This document shows positions 43,109 to 56,205 of a stretch of DNA of 64,000 bases, one piece after another (position 1 is the stretch's first letter; each line of letters begins with the position of its first letter). The translations under genes and the position numbers were made by a program. The notes below the pieces were generated by a model. It saw only the letters and a program-made list of their open reading frames with translations. It was not told where the DNA came from and did not search any database. The stretch is from Thiotrichaceae bacterium (lineage in GTDB: Bacteria; Pseudomonadota; Gammaproteobacteria; Eutrophobiales; Eutrophobiaceae): contig DUBV01000050.1 in assembly GCA_012960105.1 (NCBI GenBank), positions 23,793 through 87,792 of the forward strand, in the 5' to 3' direction.

Positions 43109-43789
43109 ATGGATGTCAAAAAGCTAATTTTGCCGGGAGCGTGCTTTTTTTGCCTGAAAAAGGTTAATCATGCCTGGTGCGCTGATTGTGAACAGGACTT
43201 TATTCTTGAGATCGGCAGATGCCCTGTTTGCGCTCGGAAAAATCCATATAATGATATTTGTGGCGCTTGCCTGAAACAACCGCCTTATTTTCATAGGGCT
43301 GAAATATTGTTTAATTATCAACATCCTGCGAGTCATTTAATAAAAGCATTTAAATTTAAAAATCGGCCAGAGTTGGCTCGTTGTTTTGCTGAAAGGTTTA
43401 CTGAAAACCTGACTATAAAGCTAAACAACAATAACCGTATTTTGCCTGACATTTTACTGCCCGTGCCCTTGCACAAGAATAGACAGCGGCAACGCGGCTA
43501 TAATCAGTCACTAGAATTTGCTGCGCAAATAAGCAAGCATATTAGAATAAAGGTAAATTCAACCTTATGTAGCAGAATAAAAAACACTGATCCACAAAGT
43601 GCATTGCCAATGAGCACGAGAAAAAACAACGTCAAAGGCGCTTTTTGTTTAAGTGATGAAACTATACCAAAGCATATAGCAATTGTAGACGACGTGATTA
43701 CAACAGGATCAACGGTTGATGAGCTTGCCCGTTTATTAAATAAAGCAGGCTGTGAAACCATCGAGATTTGGGCTGTTACCAGAGCCTAG
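43109..43789 (+). CDS. comF: ComF family phosphoribosyltransferase-like protein
   Basis: A 226-residue protein with an N-terminal zinc-binding region (cysteine pairs CFFC, CADC, CPVC, CGAC) and a type I phosphoribosyltransferase domain: LLPVPLHKNRQRQRGYNQS, and the PRPP-binding loop AIVDDVITTGSTVDELA. ComF/GntX proteins act in DNA uptake or carbon metabolism. It is divergent from bioB and convergent with gyrB, a position often seen for comF near bio genes. Confidence 0.92.
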   Translation: MDVKKLILPGACFFCLKKVNHAWCADCEQDFILEIGRCPVCARKNPYNDICGACLKQPPYFHRAEILFNYQHPASHLIKAFKFKNRPELARCFAERFTENLTIKLNNNNRILPDILLPVPLHKNRQRQRGYNQSLEFAAQISKHIRIKVNSTLCSRIKNTDPQSALPMSTRKNNVKGAFCLSDETIPKHIAIVDDVITTGSTVDELARLLNKAGCETIEIWAVTRA

Positions 43790-43825
43790 AAAGACTTAAA
43801 ACCTAATTATTATCAATAACTTAGG

Positions 43826-47342
<3,517 letters not shown>

Positions 47343-47345
47343 TTC

Positions 47346-48443
47346 CTAGAGACGCATAGGCATTACGACGTACTGACAATTAGAATCATCTTCAGGCAGA
47401 ATCAAACAACTACTGTTTGCATCTAGAACACTTAATTTTACTTTATTACTTTTAATAATCGATAAGGTATCTAGTAAATAGGAAACGTTGAACCCTATTT
47501 CTAACTCATCTCCTTCATATTGTACTTCCAACTCTTCTTCTGCTTCTTCTTGTTCCGGGTTATGAGCTAATGCTCGCAAGCTATTAGCACTAAGCATTAT
47601 TCTTACACCACGATATTTTTCGTTGGAAAGAATCGACGCTCTAGTCAAACTGTTTTTTAATTCTTCTCTGTCAGCAAAAACAGGCTTTTCGCTTAACTCT
47701 GGTATAACTCGTTTATAATCAGGGAAACGGCCATCAATTAATTTACTGGTAAAACAAGTATCAGCATTTTTTATTCTTATATGATTAGCGCTTACTTGTA
47801 TTTCAATTTCACTATTATTTTGTAATAGTCGTGTTAACTCAGTAATCCCTTTTCTAGGGACAATTATTTGTATCGCTTCATCAATAGAAGTTTTTATATC
47901 CGTTTCATCTAACGCTAGACGATGGCCGTCTGTTGCAACTGCTCTAAGTTTGTCTGAAGATATTTCAAGCAAAAGACCGTTTAAATAGTAACGAACATCT
48001 TGTTGCGCCATTGCAAATTGAGTATTACTTAATAATTTATCTAAAGCTTTTTGTTTAATAGTAAAAACAACTATGTTTTCAGTAATCTCTATAACGGGAT
48101 ATTCAGCAGCAGGTAGTGTTGCTAGCGTAAATCTACTTTTTCCTGATTTTATTAAAACTCTATCGTTTTTCATTTCAATTTGAAGTATTGATTCTGCGGG
48201 AAGCGCTCTGCAAATATCTAATAGTTTTCTTGCAGGAAGAGTTAATTCACCTGTTTCTTCTAAAGGCACTTCAAAATTAACAATTAATTCTACTTCCATG
48301 TCAGTTGCCGTTACAGATAGTGATTTAGTTTCTAAATTAAATAATAGGTTGGAAAGAATAGGGAGAGTCTGGCGTCGATCGACTACCCCACTTACCGTCT
48401 GTAAAACAGGTAATAGATCATCTCTGTTTATATTAAATTTCAT
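47346..48443 (-). CDS. dnaN: DNA polymerase III subunit beta (sliding clamp)
   Basis: The processivity clamp. Three clamp domains are visible: KFNINRDDLLPVLQTVSGVVDRR at the start, KSRFTLATLPAAEYP, then VRYYLNGLLLEI and ATDGHRLAL in the second domain, and the C-terminal VVMPMRL that forms the partner-binding pocket. At 365 residues it is normal. It lies 190 bp from dnaA across the AT-rich putative origin. Confidence 0.98.
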   Translation of the reverse strand: MKFNINRDDLLPVLQTVSGVVDRRQTLPILSNLLFNLETKSLSVTATDMEVELIVNFEVPLEETGELTLPARKLLDICRALPAESILQIEMKNDRVLIKSGKSRFTLATLPAAEYPVIEITENIVVFTIKQKALDKLLSNTQFAMAQQDVRYYLNGLLLEISSDKLRAVATDGHRLALDETDIKTSIDEAIQIIVPRKGITELTRLLQNNSEIEIQVSANHIRIKNADTCFTSKLIDGRFPDYKRVIPELSEKPVFADREELKNSLTRASILSNEKYRGVRIMLSANSLRALAHNPEQEEAEEELEVQYEGDELEIGFNVSYLLDTLSIIKSNKVKLSVLDANSSCLILPEDDSNCQYVVMPMRL

Positions 48444-48633
48444 TTATATATACCTATTATTATTACTATTAGTGATTAGGATTTCTGTTGATATCTCTAA
48501 TTTTCTTTAAAAATCAATTAGTTAGATATAAATTTAGTTATGTATTAATTATGTTTTATTAACATTTATCTTGTTGATAATATGTGAATTAATTTTAATA
48601 TAAATTAATTCTTAATTTTTCCACAGTTTTTAT
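48444..48633. other. oriC: Putative replication origin (dnaA-dnaN intergenic, AT-rich with DnaA boxes)
   Basis: This 190-bp gap is extremely AT-rich. It contains three DnaA-box-like sequences in a short cluster: TTATCAACA on the minus strand (48572-48580), TAATTCACA on the minus strand (48583-48591) and TTTTCCACA on the plus strand (48617-48625), each one mismatch from TTATNCACA. The first two are spaced 11 bp apart, about one helical turn. The AT tract toward dnaN could be the unwinding element. The origin could instead, or also, include the dnaA-rpmH gap, which has a perfect DnaA box. Confidence 0.7.
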
Positions 48634-49998
48634 TCAACTTGTTAATATATTTGTAATATTGACATAATCTTCTTCGATTCGTTGTTCAGTTTCTCTCAAT
48701 TCTTTAATTTTTCTACACGCGTGCAATACCGTTGTGTGATCTCTACCACCGAAAGCATCTCCAATTTCAGGTAGACTGTGGTTGGTTAATTCTTTAGATA
48801 TTGCCATAGCAACTTGTCGAGGCCTCGCTATAGAACGATTACGTCTTTTGGAAAGCAAGTCAGCAACACGTATTTTGTAATACTCAGCAGTCATTTTTTG
48901 TATGTTTTCCATAGTAACCTGTTTATCCTGGATAATAAGCAAGTCACGTAAAGCGTTTTTGGTAAATTCTAACGTGATAGGTTTACCTGTTAAATTAGAA
49001 TTAGCAATTACTCGGTTTAAAGCACCTTCTAATTCGCGAACATTTGACCGAAAACGCTTTGCGATAAAGAAAGAAACTTCATCAGGAAGGTCTTTTTGCA
49101 CTTGTAGGGCTTTTTTTCGAATAATAGCTACACGAGTTTCAAGTTCTGGTGGCTCAATAGCAACAGTTAAACCCCAACCAAAACGGGACTTTAGTCTTTC
49201 TTCAAGACCGTTAACCTCTTTAGGATACTTGTCACAAGTTAAAATAATCTGATGATGGCCTTCAAGCAAAGCATTAAAGGTATGGAAAAACTCTTCTTGA
49301 GACCTTTCTTTTTTAGCAAAAAATTGAATATCATCAATCAATAATGCATCTAAATTACGGTAATATCGCTTGAATTCGTTGATTGCGTTGTGTTGTAAGG
49401 CTCTAACCATGTCTGCGACAAAGCGCTCAGAATGAAGATAAGCAATATTTGCTGATGGTTTTCGTTCCAGAATAGCAGCGCCGACTGCGTGCATTAAATG
49501 TGTTTTACCAAGTCCAACTCCCCCATAAATAAATAAAGGGTTGTAAGCACTACCGGGGTTTTTAGCGACTTGCATAGAAGCTGCTCTGGCAAGTTGGTTT
49601 GAGTTACCTTCAACAAAAGAGCTAAAAGTAAACGAAGAGTTTAAATTACTGGAATGCTTAACTTGCTTACTCAGTATTTTTTCTTTTTCGGCCTTAGCAG
49701 ATACAGCGTAATTTTCTGTCGCCATGTCTTGTTTTGTTTTGGCGTTGCTGCTTTTACTACCAATTTCCATCTTTAAAGATGTTTTTTCTGTTTCAACGGA
49801 ATCATTACTTATAATTTCTTCCATCCTAGAGAGGTATTTTTCACTAACCCAATCTAGAACAAAACGGTTAGGTGCTAATAGACACACTGAACCTTCTGTT
49901 TCCACCGCGTGTAATGGGCGTATCCAGGTGTTAAATTGTTGAGGTGATAATTCACCTTCAAGCCGCTCTAGGCAACGTTTCCAGGGCGATGCAACCAC
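48634..49998 (-). CDS. dnaA: Chromosomal replication initiator protein DnaA
   Basis: The initiator ATPase. The N-terminal domain is [24 protein letters not shown]. Domain III has Walker [16 protein letters not shown], Walker [10 protein letters not shown] and sensor regions. The C-terminal DNA-binding domain has the DnaA signature [15 protein letters not shown]. The start is a GTG (MVASPW) with GAGG 7 nt upstream. At 454 residues it is normal. A DnaA box overlaps its probable promoter. Confidence 0.98.
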   Translation of the reverse strand: MVASPWKRCLERLEGELSPQQFNTWIRPLHAVETEGSVCLLAPNRFVLDWVSEKYLSRMEEIISNDSVETEKTSLKMEIGSKSSNAKTKQDMATENYAVSAKAEKEKILSKQVKHSSNLNSSFTFSSFVEGNSNQLARAASMQVAKNPGSAYNPLFIYGGVGLGKTHLMHAVGAAILERKPSANIAYLHSERFVADMVRALQHNAINEFKRYYRNLDALLIDDIQFFAKKERSQEEFFHTFNALLEGHHQIILTCDKYPKEVNGLEERLKSRFGWGLTVAIEPPELETRVAIIRKKALQVQKDLPDEVSFFIAKRFRSNVRELEGALNRVIANSNLTGKPITLEFTKNALRDLLIIQDKQVTMENIQKMTAEYYKIRVADLLSKRRNRSIARPRQVAMAISKELTNHSLPEIGDAFGGRDHTTVLHACRKIKELRETEQRIEEDYVNITNILTS

Positions 49999-50040
49999 TA
50001 AATAACCTCGTTGAAAATAAAAATAAAGAGTTTAAAGAAG

Positions 50041-50070
50041 TCTATACCCGATCAAAAAAGTTATCCACAA
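50041..50070 (-). promoter_or_regulatory. Putative dnaA promoter overlapping a perfect DnaA box
   Basis: On the minus strand TTGTGG (-35 like, 50065-50070) and TATAGA (-10 like, 50041-50046) are 18 bp apart. A perfect DnaA box, TTATCCACA on the plus strand (50061-50069), overlaps the -35. This arrangement suggests autoregulation of dnaA by its product. The -35 match is partial, so the promoter is a prediction. Confidence 0.5.
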
Positions 50071-50100
50071 GCAGAAGAAGACTTTATTTCTCAAGATTAA

Positions 50101-50130
50101 TTGACATTTTTATCATCAAAACAGTAATAT
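50101..50130 (+). promoter_or_regulatory. Probable sigma-70 promoter of rpmH-rnpA
   Basis: A perfect -35 (TTGACA, 50101-50106) is followed after 18 bp by TAATAT (50125-50130). It lies 48 bp upstream of the rpmH start, with no other gene between, and faces away from dnaA. Confidence 0.65.
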
Positions 50131-50177
50131 GTGCGCCCTTTTAAACAGCATCGTATAGAAAACCAAAGGCAGCAGAT

Positions 50178-50312
50178 ATGAAAAGAACTTTTCAACCCAG
50201 TAATTTAAAACGAAAAAGAAACCACGGTTTTCGTGCTCGTATGCAAACGCGTTCTGGAAGAGCCATTATAAAAGCTCGTAGAGCTAAAGGAAGAAAAAAA
50301 CTTTCTGCCTAG
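50178..50312 (+). CDS. rpmH: 50S ribosomal protein L34
   Basis: The 44-residue L34 protein: [20 protein letters not shown] at the start and a basic C-terminus with [12 protein letters not shown]. It is full-length and matches the universal L34 pattern. It is the first gene of the rpmH-rnpA-yidD-yidC-mnmE operon, divergent from dnaA. Confidence 0.98.
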   Translation: MKRTFQPSNLKRKRNHGFRARMQTRSGRAIIKARRAKGRKKLSA

Positions 50313-50324
50313 AGGCAATCGATA

Positions 50325-50672
50325 ATGTCTTCCGTCGGTAATAGGCTCCGGCCTGATAACAGGCTAAAACGACCGGAAGAATATAAACAAGTTTTTTCTT
50401 CAAAACGCCGTTCCAGCGACAAATCTTTTTTATTTTTAGCTAAAACGAATAGTTTTAATTTGGCTCGTCTGGGTTTAGCTGTTCCCAAGAAATATATTCA
50501 TAGTGCTGTTGAGCGAAATAGACTGAAACGTATAATTAGAGAAAGTTTTCGATTAAAGCAGGAAAAACTTAAAGGAAACGATATAGTCGTTGTCGTCAGA
50601 AATAAAATGGATGTTAACAATAAAAATATAGAGTCCATCCTTACCAAGCATTGGGACATTGTTATTAAATGA
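50325..50672 (+). CDS. rnpA: Ribonuclease P protein component
   Basis: The protein subunit of RNase P, which matures the 5' ends of tRNAs. The conserved RNR motif lies in [18 protein letters not shown], preceded by [10 protein letters not shown]. The N-terminus has [20 protein letters not shown]. At 115 residues it is normal. It overlaps yidD by 4 bp. The start is the ATG 12 bp after the rpmH stop. Confidence 0.97.
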   Translation: MSSVGNRLRPDNRLKRPEEYKQVFSSKRRSSDKSFLFLAKTNSFNLARLGLAVPKKYIHSAVERNRLKRIIRESFRLKQEKLKGNDIVVVVRNKMDVNNKNIESILTKHWDIVIK

Positions 50673-50902
50673 AAGCGGTTTTTATAAAGCTTATTAGATT
50701 ATATCAACGCTATATTAGCGTTTATATGTCTCCAAGCTGCCGTTTTCTTCCGACATGCTCGGAATATACAATTGATGCTTTATCAGAACATGGTGTAGTA
50801 AAAGGATCGTTTTTGTCTTTAAAACGTCTTTGTAGTTGTCATCCTTTTCATAGAGGTGGTTTTGATCCTGTGCCGCATAAATCTAAAAGAGTAATAAGTT
50901 AA
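50669..50902 (+). CDS. yidD: Membrane protein insertion efficiency factor YidD
   Basis: A small (77-residue) amphipathic protein that supports YidC. The signature [20 protein letters not shown] is present, as is [14 protein letters not shown]. It overlaps rnpA by 4 bp and yidC by 1 bp (TAATG). Confidence 0.97.
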   Translation: MKAVFIKLIRLYQRYISVYMSPSCRFLPTCSEYTIDALSEHGVVKGSFLSLKRLCSCHPFHRGGFDPVPHKSKRVIS

Positions 50903-52563
50903 TGGAAACAACCCGGTTTATTTTATTAATTACCCTCGGTCTGGTTTTAACTATGATCTGGCAGGCTTGGCATGAAGATTATCCTGTTGTCGCTGTTGCT
51001 CAAGTTAATGTAGATACATCAATCCCTGCCCCTCTAACCGAGCCAGAAGCATCAGGTTTGCCGGAAATGCAAACAGCTAGCACAAACAATAAAGCGCCTT
51101 CTTTAATGAACGTTGCCCCAGCAGAGCAAGCATTGAGCGGGAGAGTCGTTCATATAAAAACGGATGTACTGGATATAGAGATCAATACGCTGGGCGGAAC
51201 TGTCCAGCGAGCTGCATTATTAAATTATCCGGTGTCCAAGAATGAAGAAACCGAGAAAGTTGTTTTATTAGATAATGAAAACAATGGTTTTTATTTGGTG
51301 CAGGGAGGTTTGTTAAGTAAATCAGAGATACCTAATCATAAAACACTCTTTGATCTTGAGAATGAATATTACGAATTAGGCGCCGCGGGTAGTGTTACTG
51401 TGCCGTTATTCTGGGAGTCAGAAAGCGGATTAAAAATTATAAAAAGATTTACCTTTTATAAAGGCCAGTACGTAGCGGATATAAGTTACGAGATACAAAA
51501 CAACACCTCAGAAGCATGGAAAGGCAGTGCCTACGCTCAGATAAATCGTACTGAACCTACAGAAAGCGGATCCCGGTTCATTTATACTTACACGGGAGCG
51601 GTGTTATCTACGCCAGAAAAGCGCTATGAAAAAATAGACTTTGGAGACATAGAAGATGACAAGTTGTCTGTAGATGTTGCTGATGGTTGGGTGGCAATGT
51701 TGCAGCATTATTTTGTTGTCGCGCTAATTCCCGGCTCAAAAGAAGAGTCGTATCACTATTATACTTTGAATCCCGATCACAATAGTTATGTTATTGGCGC
51801 AATAACTCCTTCGAAAAATATTCCCGTTGGTGCAAGTGAAAAAATAAACCATCGTTTTTATGTTGGACCAAAACTGCAAAAAGAATTGCCACAGATTGCA
51901 GAAGGATTGGAGTTAACGGTTGATTATGGCATTTTCTGGTTTTTAGCCAAACCCGTGTATTGGCTATTAGATTACATACATTCGTATGTTAATAATTGGG
52001 GCTGGGCAATAATATTAGTGACGCTATTGCTGAAGCTGATGTTTTTTAAATTGTCCGCTGCCGGTTATCGCTCCATGGCAAATATGCGCAAAGTTCAGCC
52101 ACGTATGTTATCTATTCGAGATCGATATAAAGATGATAAGACTCGTCTTAATCAGGCGATGATGGAGCTTTATAAGAAAGAAAAGATTAATCCTCTCGGC
52201 GGTTGCTTTCCCATTTTAATACAAATTCCGGTATTTATTTCTTTGTATTGGGTATTACTAGAAAGCGTTGAACTAAGACAAGCGAGCTTTATATTCTGGT
52301 GGAATGATTTGTCTTCGGCTGATCCCTATTTTGTTTTGCCTTTATTAATGGGCATAACCATGTTCATTCAGCAAAAGCTAAATCCAGCGCCTATGGATCC
52401 TGTACAAGCAAAAGTAATGTCGGTGTTACCAGTTGTATTTACCGTGTTTTTTGCCTTTTTCCCATCAGGTTTAGTTTTGTATTGGGTGGTTAATAATACG
52501 CTCTCAATTGCACAACAGTGGGTCATTACTCGTAATATAGAACGAACGAACTCCGGTAAATAA
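50902..52563 (+). CDS. yidC: Membrane protein insertase YidC
   Basis: Inserts and folds inner membrane proteins. A first helix (RFILLITLGLVLTMIWQAW) is followed by the large periplasmic beta-sandwich domain (to about residue 340) and the conserved five-helix core: YGIFWFLAKPVYWLLDYI, NWGWAIILVTLLLKLMFF, the coiled KVQPRMLSIRDRYKDDK and GCFPILIQIPVFISLYWVL. At 553 residues it is a normal gram-negative YidC. Confidence 0.97.
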   Translation: METTRFILLITLGLVLTMIWQAWHEDYPVVAVAQVNVDTSIPAPLTEPEASGLPEMQTASTNNKAPSLMNVAPAEQALSGRVVHIKTDVLDIEINTLGGTVQRAALLNYPVSKNEETEKVVLLDNENNGFYLVQGGLLSKSEIPNHKTLFDLENEYYELGAAGSVTVPLFWESESGLKIIKRFTFYKGQYVADISYEIQNNTSEAWKGSAYAQINRTEPTESGSRFIYTYTGAVLSTPEKRYEKIDFGDIEDDKLSVDVADGWVAMLQHYFVVALIPGSKEESYHYYTLNPDHNSYVIGAITPSKNIPVGASEKINHRFYVGPKLQKELPQIAEGLELTVDYGIFWFLAKPVYWLLDYIHSYVNNWGWAIILVTLLLKLMFFKLSAAGYRSMANMRKVQPRMLSIRDRYKDDKTRLNQAMMELYKKEKINPLGGCFPILIQIPVFISLYWVLLESVELRQASFIFWWNDLSSADPYFVLPLLMGITMFIQQKLNPAPMDPVQAKVMSVLPVVFTVFFAFFPSGLVLYWVVNNTLSIAQQWVITRNIERTNSGK

Positions 52564-52583
52564 ACAATTGAGCAGTTATTGCT

Positions 52584-53927
52584 ATGCCAGAAAACAATGA
52601 CACCATTGCTGCTATTGCCACCCCTTTAGGGCGAGGCGGCATAGGTGTTATTCGTGTTTCTGGAAATAAAACCAAAGATATTTATAAAGCATTAACCGGT
52701 GCTTTGGCAAAACCTCGTCTAGCACAATACGTTTCTTTTAAATCTTCTTCTCAGCAAACTATTGATAAAGGGCTAGCGCTCTATTTTAAAAGTCCTGCGT
52801 CCTATACGGGCGAAGACGTTATGGAATGCCAGGTTCATGGTAGTCGTATCTTGTTGGGAATGTTGCTAGAAGAAATTATTTCTTTGGGGGCAAGAGTTGC
52901 ACGACCTGGAGAGTTTACCGAAAGAGCTTTTCTAAACGATAAGATGGACTTGTTACAAGCGGAAGCGGTTGCAGATCTCATTGATAGTAATTCTAAAAAA
53001 GCCGCGCGCAGTGCCATGCAGTCTTTAGACGGTGTTTTTTCTGATGATGTTAAACAGCTTAGAGATCAGGTTTTTAATGCAAGAACACTAGTTGAAGCTG
53101 CATTAGATTTTCCGGATGAAGAAGATGTTGATATTAGTATTGAGCCTGCCATTAATAACGTAGAAGTAAGCTTATCAGGATTAAATAGCTTGTTAAGCAG
53201 AGCCGAGGCCGGGCGCGTTCTTGATCAAAACCCGACAGTCGTAATTGTTGGTTCGCCGAACGTGGGAAAATCATGTCTTATTAATTATTTGTCAGGCTTT
53301 GATTCGGCCATTGTTTCTGCAATGCCCGGTACAACGCGGGATATTATTAGAGAAAAGGTTTTGCTAGGAGATTTTGCTGTTACTTTAGTGGATACAGCAG
53401 GCATACGTGAAACGCGCGATCTTATAGAGAAAGAGGGCGTTGATAGGACATATAAAGCTTTGGCCGTTGCCGATGTTGTTTTATATGTGCTGGATAATAG
53501 TCTAGAACAAGAAATAGAATCGGTTATCTTTGCAGAGCATTTATCGTCTGATGCAAAGGTAATAACAGTAAAAAATAAAATAGATCTTTGTAAAGATAGT
53601 AATTTTAAAAATACAGAGGATGTAATTTATATTTCAGCAAAGACTGGCGCGGGAGTAAGTGAGCTTATTGAGAAAATATGTTCGATTCTTGATATAACTG
53701 AGAACGAAGAAGACATGATTTTTGCGCGACAGCGACATATAGACGCCTTACATGGTGTAAAAGAGCATTTGTTACAAATGTTGTCTGCAGCAAAACAGGA
53801 TGCAGGCCTGGAAGTTTTAGCGGAATCATTAAGACTAGCCTTGTCTGGCTTTGATGAAGTGACAGGGAAAACAACAAGTGACGATGTTTTAGGACATGTT
53901 TTTTCACAGTTCTGTATAGGAAAATAA
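52584..53927 (+). CDS. mnmE: tRNA modification GTPase MnmE (TrmE)
   Basis: Works with MnmG to make the 5-carboxymethylaminomethyl group at wobble uridine. The N-terminal tetrahydrofolate-binding domain begins NDTIAAIATPLGRGGIGVIR. The inserted G domain has GSPNVGKSCLINYL, DTAGIRE and NKIDL. The C-terminal FCIGK carries the conserved cysteine. At 447 residues it is normal. mnmG, rsmG and parAB, which often follow, are absent here and replaced by the polysaccharide cluster. Confidence 0.97.
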   Translation: MPENNDTIAAIATPLGRGGIGVIRVSGNKTKDIYKALTGALAKPRLAQYVSFKSSSQQTIDKGLALYFKSPASYTGEDVMECQVHGSRILLGMLLEEIISLGARVARPGEFTERAFLNDKMDLLQAEAVADLIDSNSKKAARSAMQSLDGVFSDDVKQLRDQVFNARTLVEAALDFPDEEDVDISIEPAINNVEVSLSGLNSLLSRAEAGRVLDQNPTVVIVGSPNVGKSCLINYLSGFDSAIVSAMPGTTRDIIREKVLLGDFAVTLVDTAGIRETRDLIEKEGVDRTYKALAVADVVLYVLDNSLEQEIESVIFAEHLSSDAKVITVKNKIDLCKDSNFKNTEDVIYISAKTGAGVSELIEKICSILDITENEEDMIFARQRHIDALHGVKEHLLQMLSAAKQDAGLEVLAESLRLALSGFDEVTGKTTSDDVLGHVFSQFCIGK

Positions 53928-53946
53928 AAGAATAGAGGAAGTATTT

Positions 53947-54348
53947 GTGAGTATAAAAATAGAATTATCGGTAGGCGAGTTATTGGACAAAATAACGATC
54001 CTACAAATAAAATCAGAAAGAATTGATGACGCATCTAAATTAGAAAATATTAATAAAGAACTCCGTGTTTTGCAGTCTCTATGGGAAGCTTCCTCTTATT
54101 CACAAAATGATCTTGATGAAAATATAGGCGAATTAAAAATAATTAATGAAGCTTTGTGGGACATCGAAGATAAAATAAGAGATAAAGAAGGCGAGCAAGC
54201 TTTCGACCAAGAGTTCGTTGAGTTAGCAAGGTCCGTTTATTTTACAAATGATAAGCGAGCGGAAATTAAAAAAGCAATCAATAGTAAAACAGGGTCTGAG
54301 TTAATCGAAGAAAAATCGTATAGTGATTATTCGGCGAATAATAAATAA
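53947..54348 (+). CDS. DUF6165 family protein
   Basis: A 133-residue protein starting at a GTG with AGAGGAAG upstream. The sequence IELSVGELLDKITILQIKSE at the N-terminus, INEALWDIEDKIRDKE, and ELARSVYFTNDKRAEIKKAI then GSELIEEKSY are hallmarks of DUF6165. It is largely helical with coiled-coil character. The family is usually found beside LPS or surface glycan genes, as here. Function unknown. Confidence 0.85.
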   Translation: MSIKIELSVGELLDKITILQIKSERIDDASKLENINKELRVLQSLWEASSYSQNDLDENIGELKIINEALWDIEDKIRDKEGEQAFDQEFVELARSVYFTNDKRAEIKKAINSKTGSELIEEKSYSDYSANNK

Positions 54349-54362
54349 ACTCGATTAAATTA

Positions 54363-55268
54363 ATGAGTGTTAAAAAAATATTATTTATAGGCCTCAGTTC
54401 TGTTGGCGATGTTGTCATGACAACGCCAGTCTTGCAGTCCTTGCAAAATAAGTATCCTGAAGCTCTATTTGATATTGTAGTTGATAAGCGAGGCACCGGT
54501 TTATACAAAAATTATCCGCGGCTAAATAAATTATATTTAAAAGATAAAGATCGGCTATTAAGAGGTGTGCCGGATTTATTACTGCAACTCTGGAAAAATC
54601 GTTATGATCTTGTTGTTGATGTAAGAACAGATGGGCTTGCATACTTACTACGAGCTAAAAAAAGATATACAAAATGGTCTGCAAAAAGTTATGGCCCACA
54701 TGCAGTAGAAAAATTAATGGGCGTTATTGCAAAGTTACATGGAGACAAGCCTATTCCGCCAACCAATGTTTGGCTTTCTGATGAGGACAGGGCCTACGCA
54801 AAAAAAGAAACATCAGTGTTTGAAAGCAAAGAACGTCTATTAACAATTTCTATGGGCGATAGTCGAAAGCCTGAAAAAACATGGCTAATAGATAAGTTTG
54901 TCGAATTATTGAATAAACACGAAAATGATTTTTCAGGTGTTATTTTTTTGGGAAATAGCCATGAGGCGAAGGAGACGAAGGAAGTTGCAAATTCAATTAA
55001 TATAAGGCACATCAATACCGTTGATAATAGTTTATTAGAAGCCGCTGCATTAATTGAAAGGTCCTGTTTGTATATTGGCCCTGACTCGGGCCTTGGTCAT
55101 ATTGCTGCAGCAGTAAAAACACCCACCATCAGTTTTTTTGGTGTTACTGAGCCCGAGCGTTATCGTCCTTGGGGTGGCAGGGCAAATTGTTTGACGGGTA
55201 TAAATAATGATGCGCGTAATATTCCTGTTGACGAAGTGAGCTTAGCTATTAAAGGCGTATTAAAATGA
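54363..55268 (+). CDS. Glycosyltransferase family 9 (heptosyltransferase-like)
   Basis: A 301-residue GT9 enzyme. The N-terminal FIGLSSVGDVVMTTPVLQSL is the typical sugar-transferase start, and YIGPDSGLGHIAAAVKTPTI contains the donor-binding D-SG-H motif. IGL-type VFGVTEPERYRPWG follows. It probably adds a heptose or other sugar to LPS core. It overlaps the next gene by 4 bp. Confidence 0.88.
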   Translation: MSVKKILFIGLSSVGDVVMTTPVLQSLQNKYPEALFDIVVDKRGTGLYKNYPRLNKLYLKDKDRLLRGVPDLLLQLWKNRYDLVVDVRTDGLAYLLRAKKRYTKWSAKSYGPHAVEKLMGVIAKLHGDKPIPPTNVWLSDEDRAYAKKETSVFESKERLLTISMGDSRKPEKTWLIDKFVELLNKHENDFSGVIFLGNSHEAKETKEVANSINIRHINTVDNSLLEAAALIERSCLYIGPDSGLGHIAAAVKTPTISFFGVTEPERYRPWGGRANCLTGINNDARNIPVDEVSLAIKGVLK

Positions 55269-56203
55269 ATGAAGTGTTGCGTATATTGGATCGAGTATTA
55301 AGAAAACGCGGTTATACGATAAAGAAACATTCTGAATATAATTTATTGCCATTAAAAGATTTTTCTAAGCTTGATAGCCAGAAAAAAGCTTATGATGCTT
55401 TTAATTCACCTGAGAAATTTAATCAGAGTAATCTGGGCGAGTTGACGATTTGTTTGCGAACATGCATAAATGAGAAGCGGGCAAAGGGCGCGCGGAATGA
55501 GTTAACAGGGGTTGATCTTGAAGATCATCTTTTAAGATGCATTAAGTCATTAATTCAATCAGTTCAGTATGCGCATGAGAACAAATGTAAAGTTCGGCTT
55601 ACGATCTTTGATGATCGATCTGAAAAGCGCGTAATAGAAAAAATAAAAATACTCTGCGAAAAATCAACGTTTGACTGGAATATTCGTACAACGGAAAAAT
55701 CAGGGCAAGGACAGTCGCTCTATCAAAATTTCGAATATTCAAAAGAAAGAGAAGGTCTTTATTATTTTTGTGAAGATGACTACCTGCATGCAAAGTCAGC
55801 TGTTCTGGAAATGATAAATTTTTATAAAAAAGTACATAGTCAAACAGGTGAGCACATGTTGCTATACCCTCAGGAACATGAAATTGTTTTCGGTCAATTT
55901 AATTATCCTTCATATATTCTTTATAGTGATACAAGGCGTTGGCGAACAATTAGTCATGCCACACATACTTTTTTTATTCATTCAGATGTAGTAAGAGAGT
56001 ATTGGGAGTATTTCGAAAATACAAAATACGTTGGCGTTAAAGAAAAACGGCACCTGGGTTCAGAGAAAAAAACGACAGACCGTCTATTTAATCATATTTT
56101 AGGTTTTTCACCCATTCCTGCGATAGCGGTTCATTTGCAAACGAAACATTGTTTGCCGCCTTTCTTTGATTGGAAAAGGCTTTGGGATAGTATTGGACAA
56201 TAG
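55265..56203 (+). CDS. Putative glycosyltransferase (GT2-like), unknown acceptor
   Basis: A 312-residue protein. ELTICLRTCINEKRAKGARN and VRLTIFDDRS resemble the N-terminal part of GT-A enzymes, and GLYYFCEDDYLHAKSAVLEM contains the likely DxD-type acidic motif. TTDRLFNHIL and AIAVHLQTKH follow. It overlaps the GT9 gene by 4 bp and ends 2 bp from the convergent minus-strand cluster. The exact family is uncertain. Confidence 0.7.
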   Translation: MNEVLRILDRVLRKRGYTIKKHSEYNLLPLKDFSKLDSQKKAYDAFNSPEKFNQSNLGELTICLRTCINEKRAKGARNELTGVDLEDHLLRCIKSLIQSVQYAHENKCKVRLTIFDDRSEKRVIEKIKILCEKSTFDWNIRTTEKSGQGQSLYQNFEYSKEREGLYYFCEDDYLHAKSAVLEMINFYKKVHSQTGEHMLLYPQEHEIVFGQFNYPSYILYSDTRRWRTISHATHTFFIHSDVVREYWEYFENTKYVGVKEKRHLGSEKKTTDRLFNHILGFSPIPAIAVHLQTKHCLPPFFDWKRLWDSIGQ

Positions 56204-56205
56204 GC

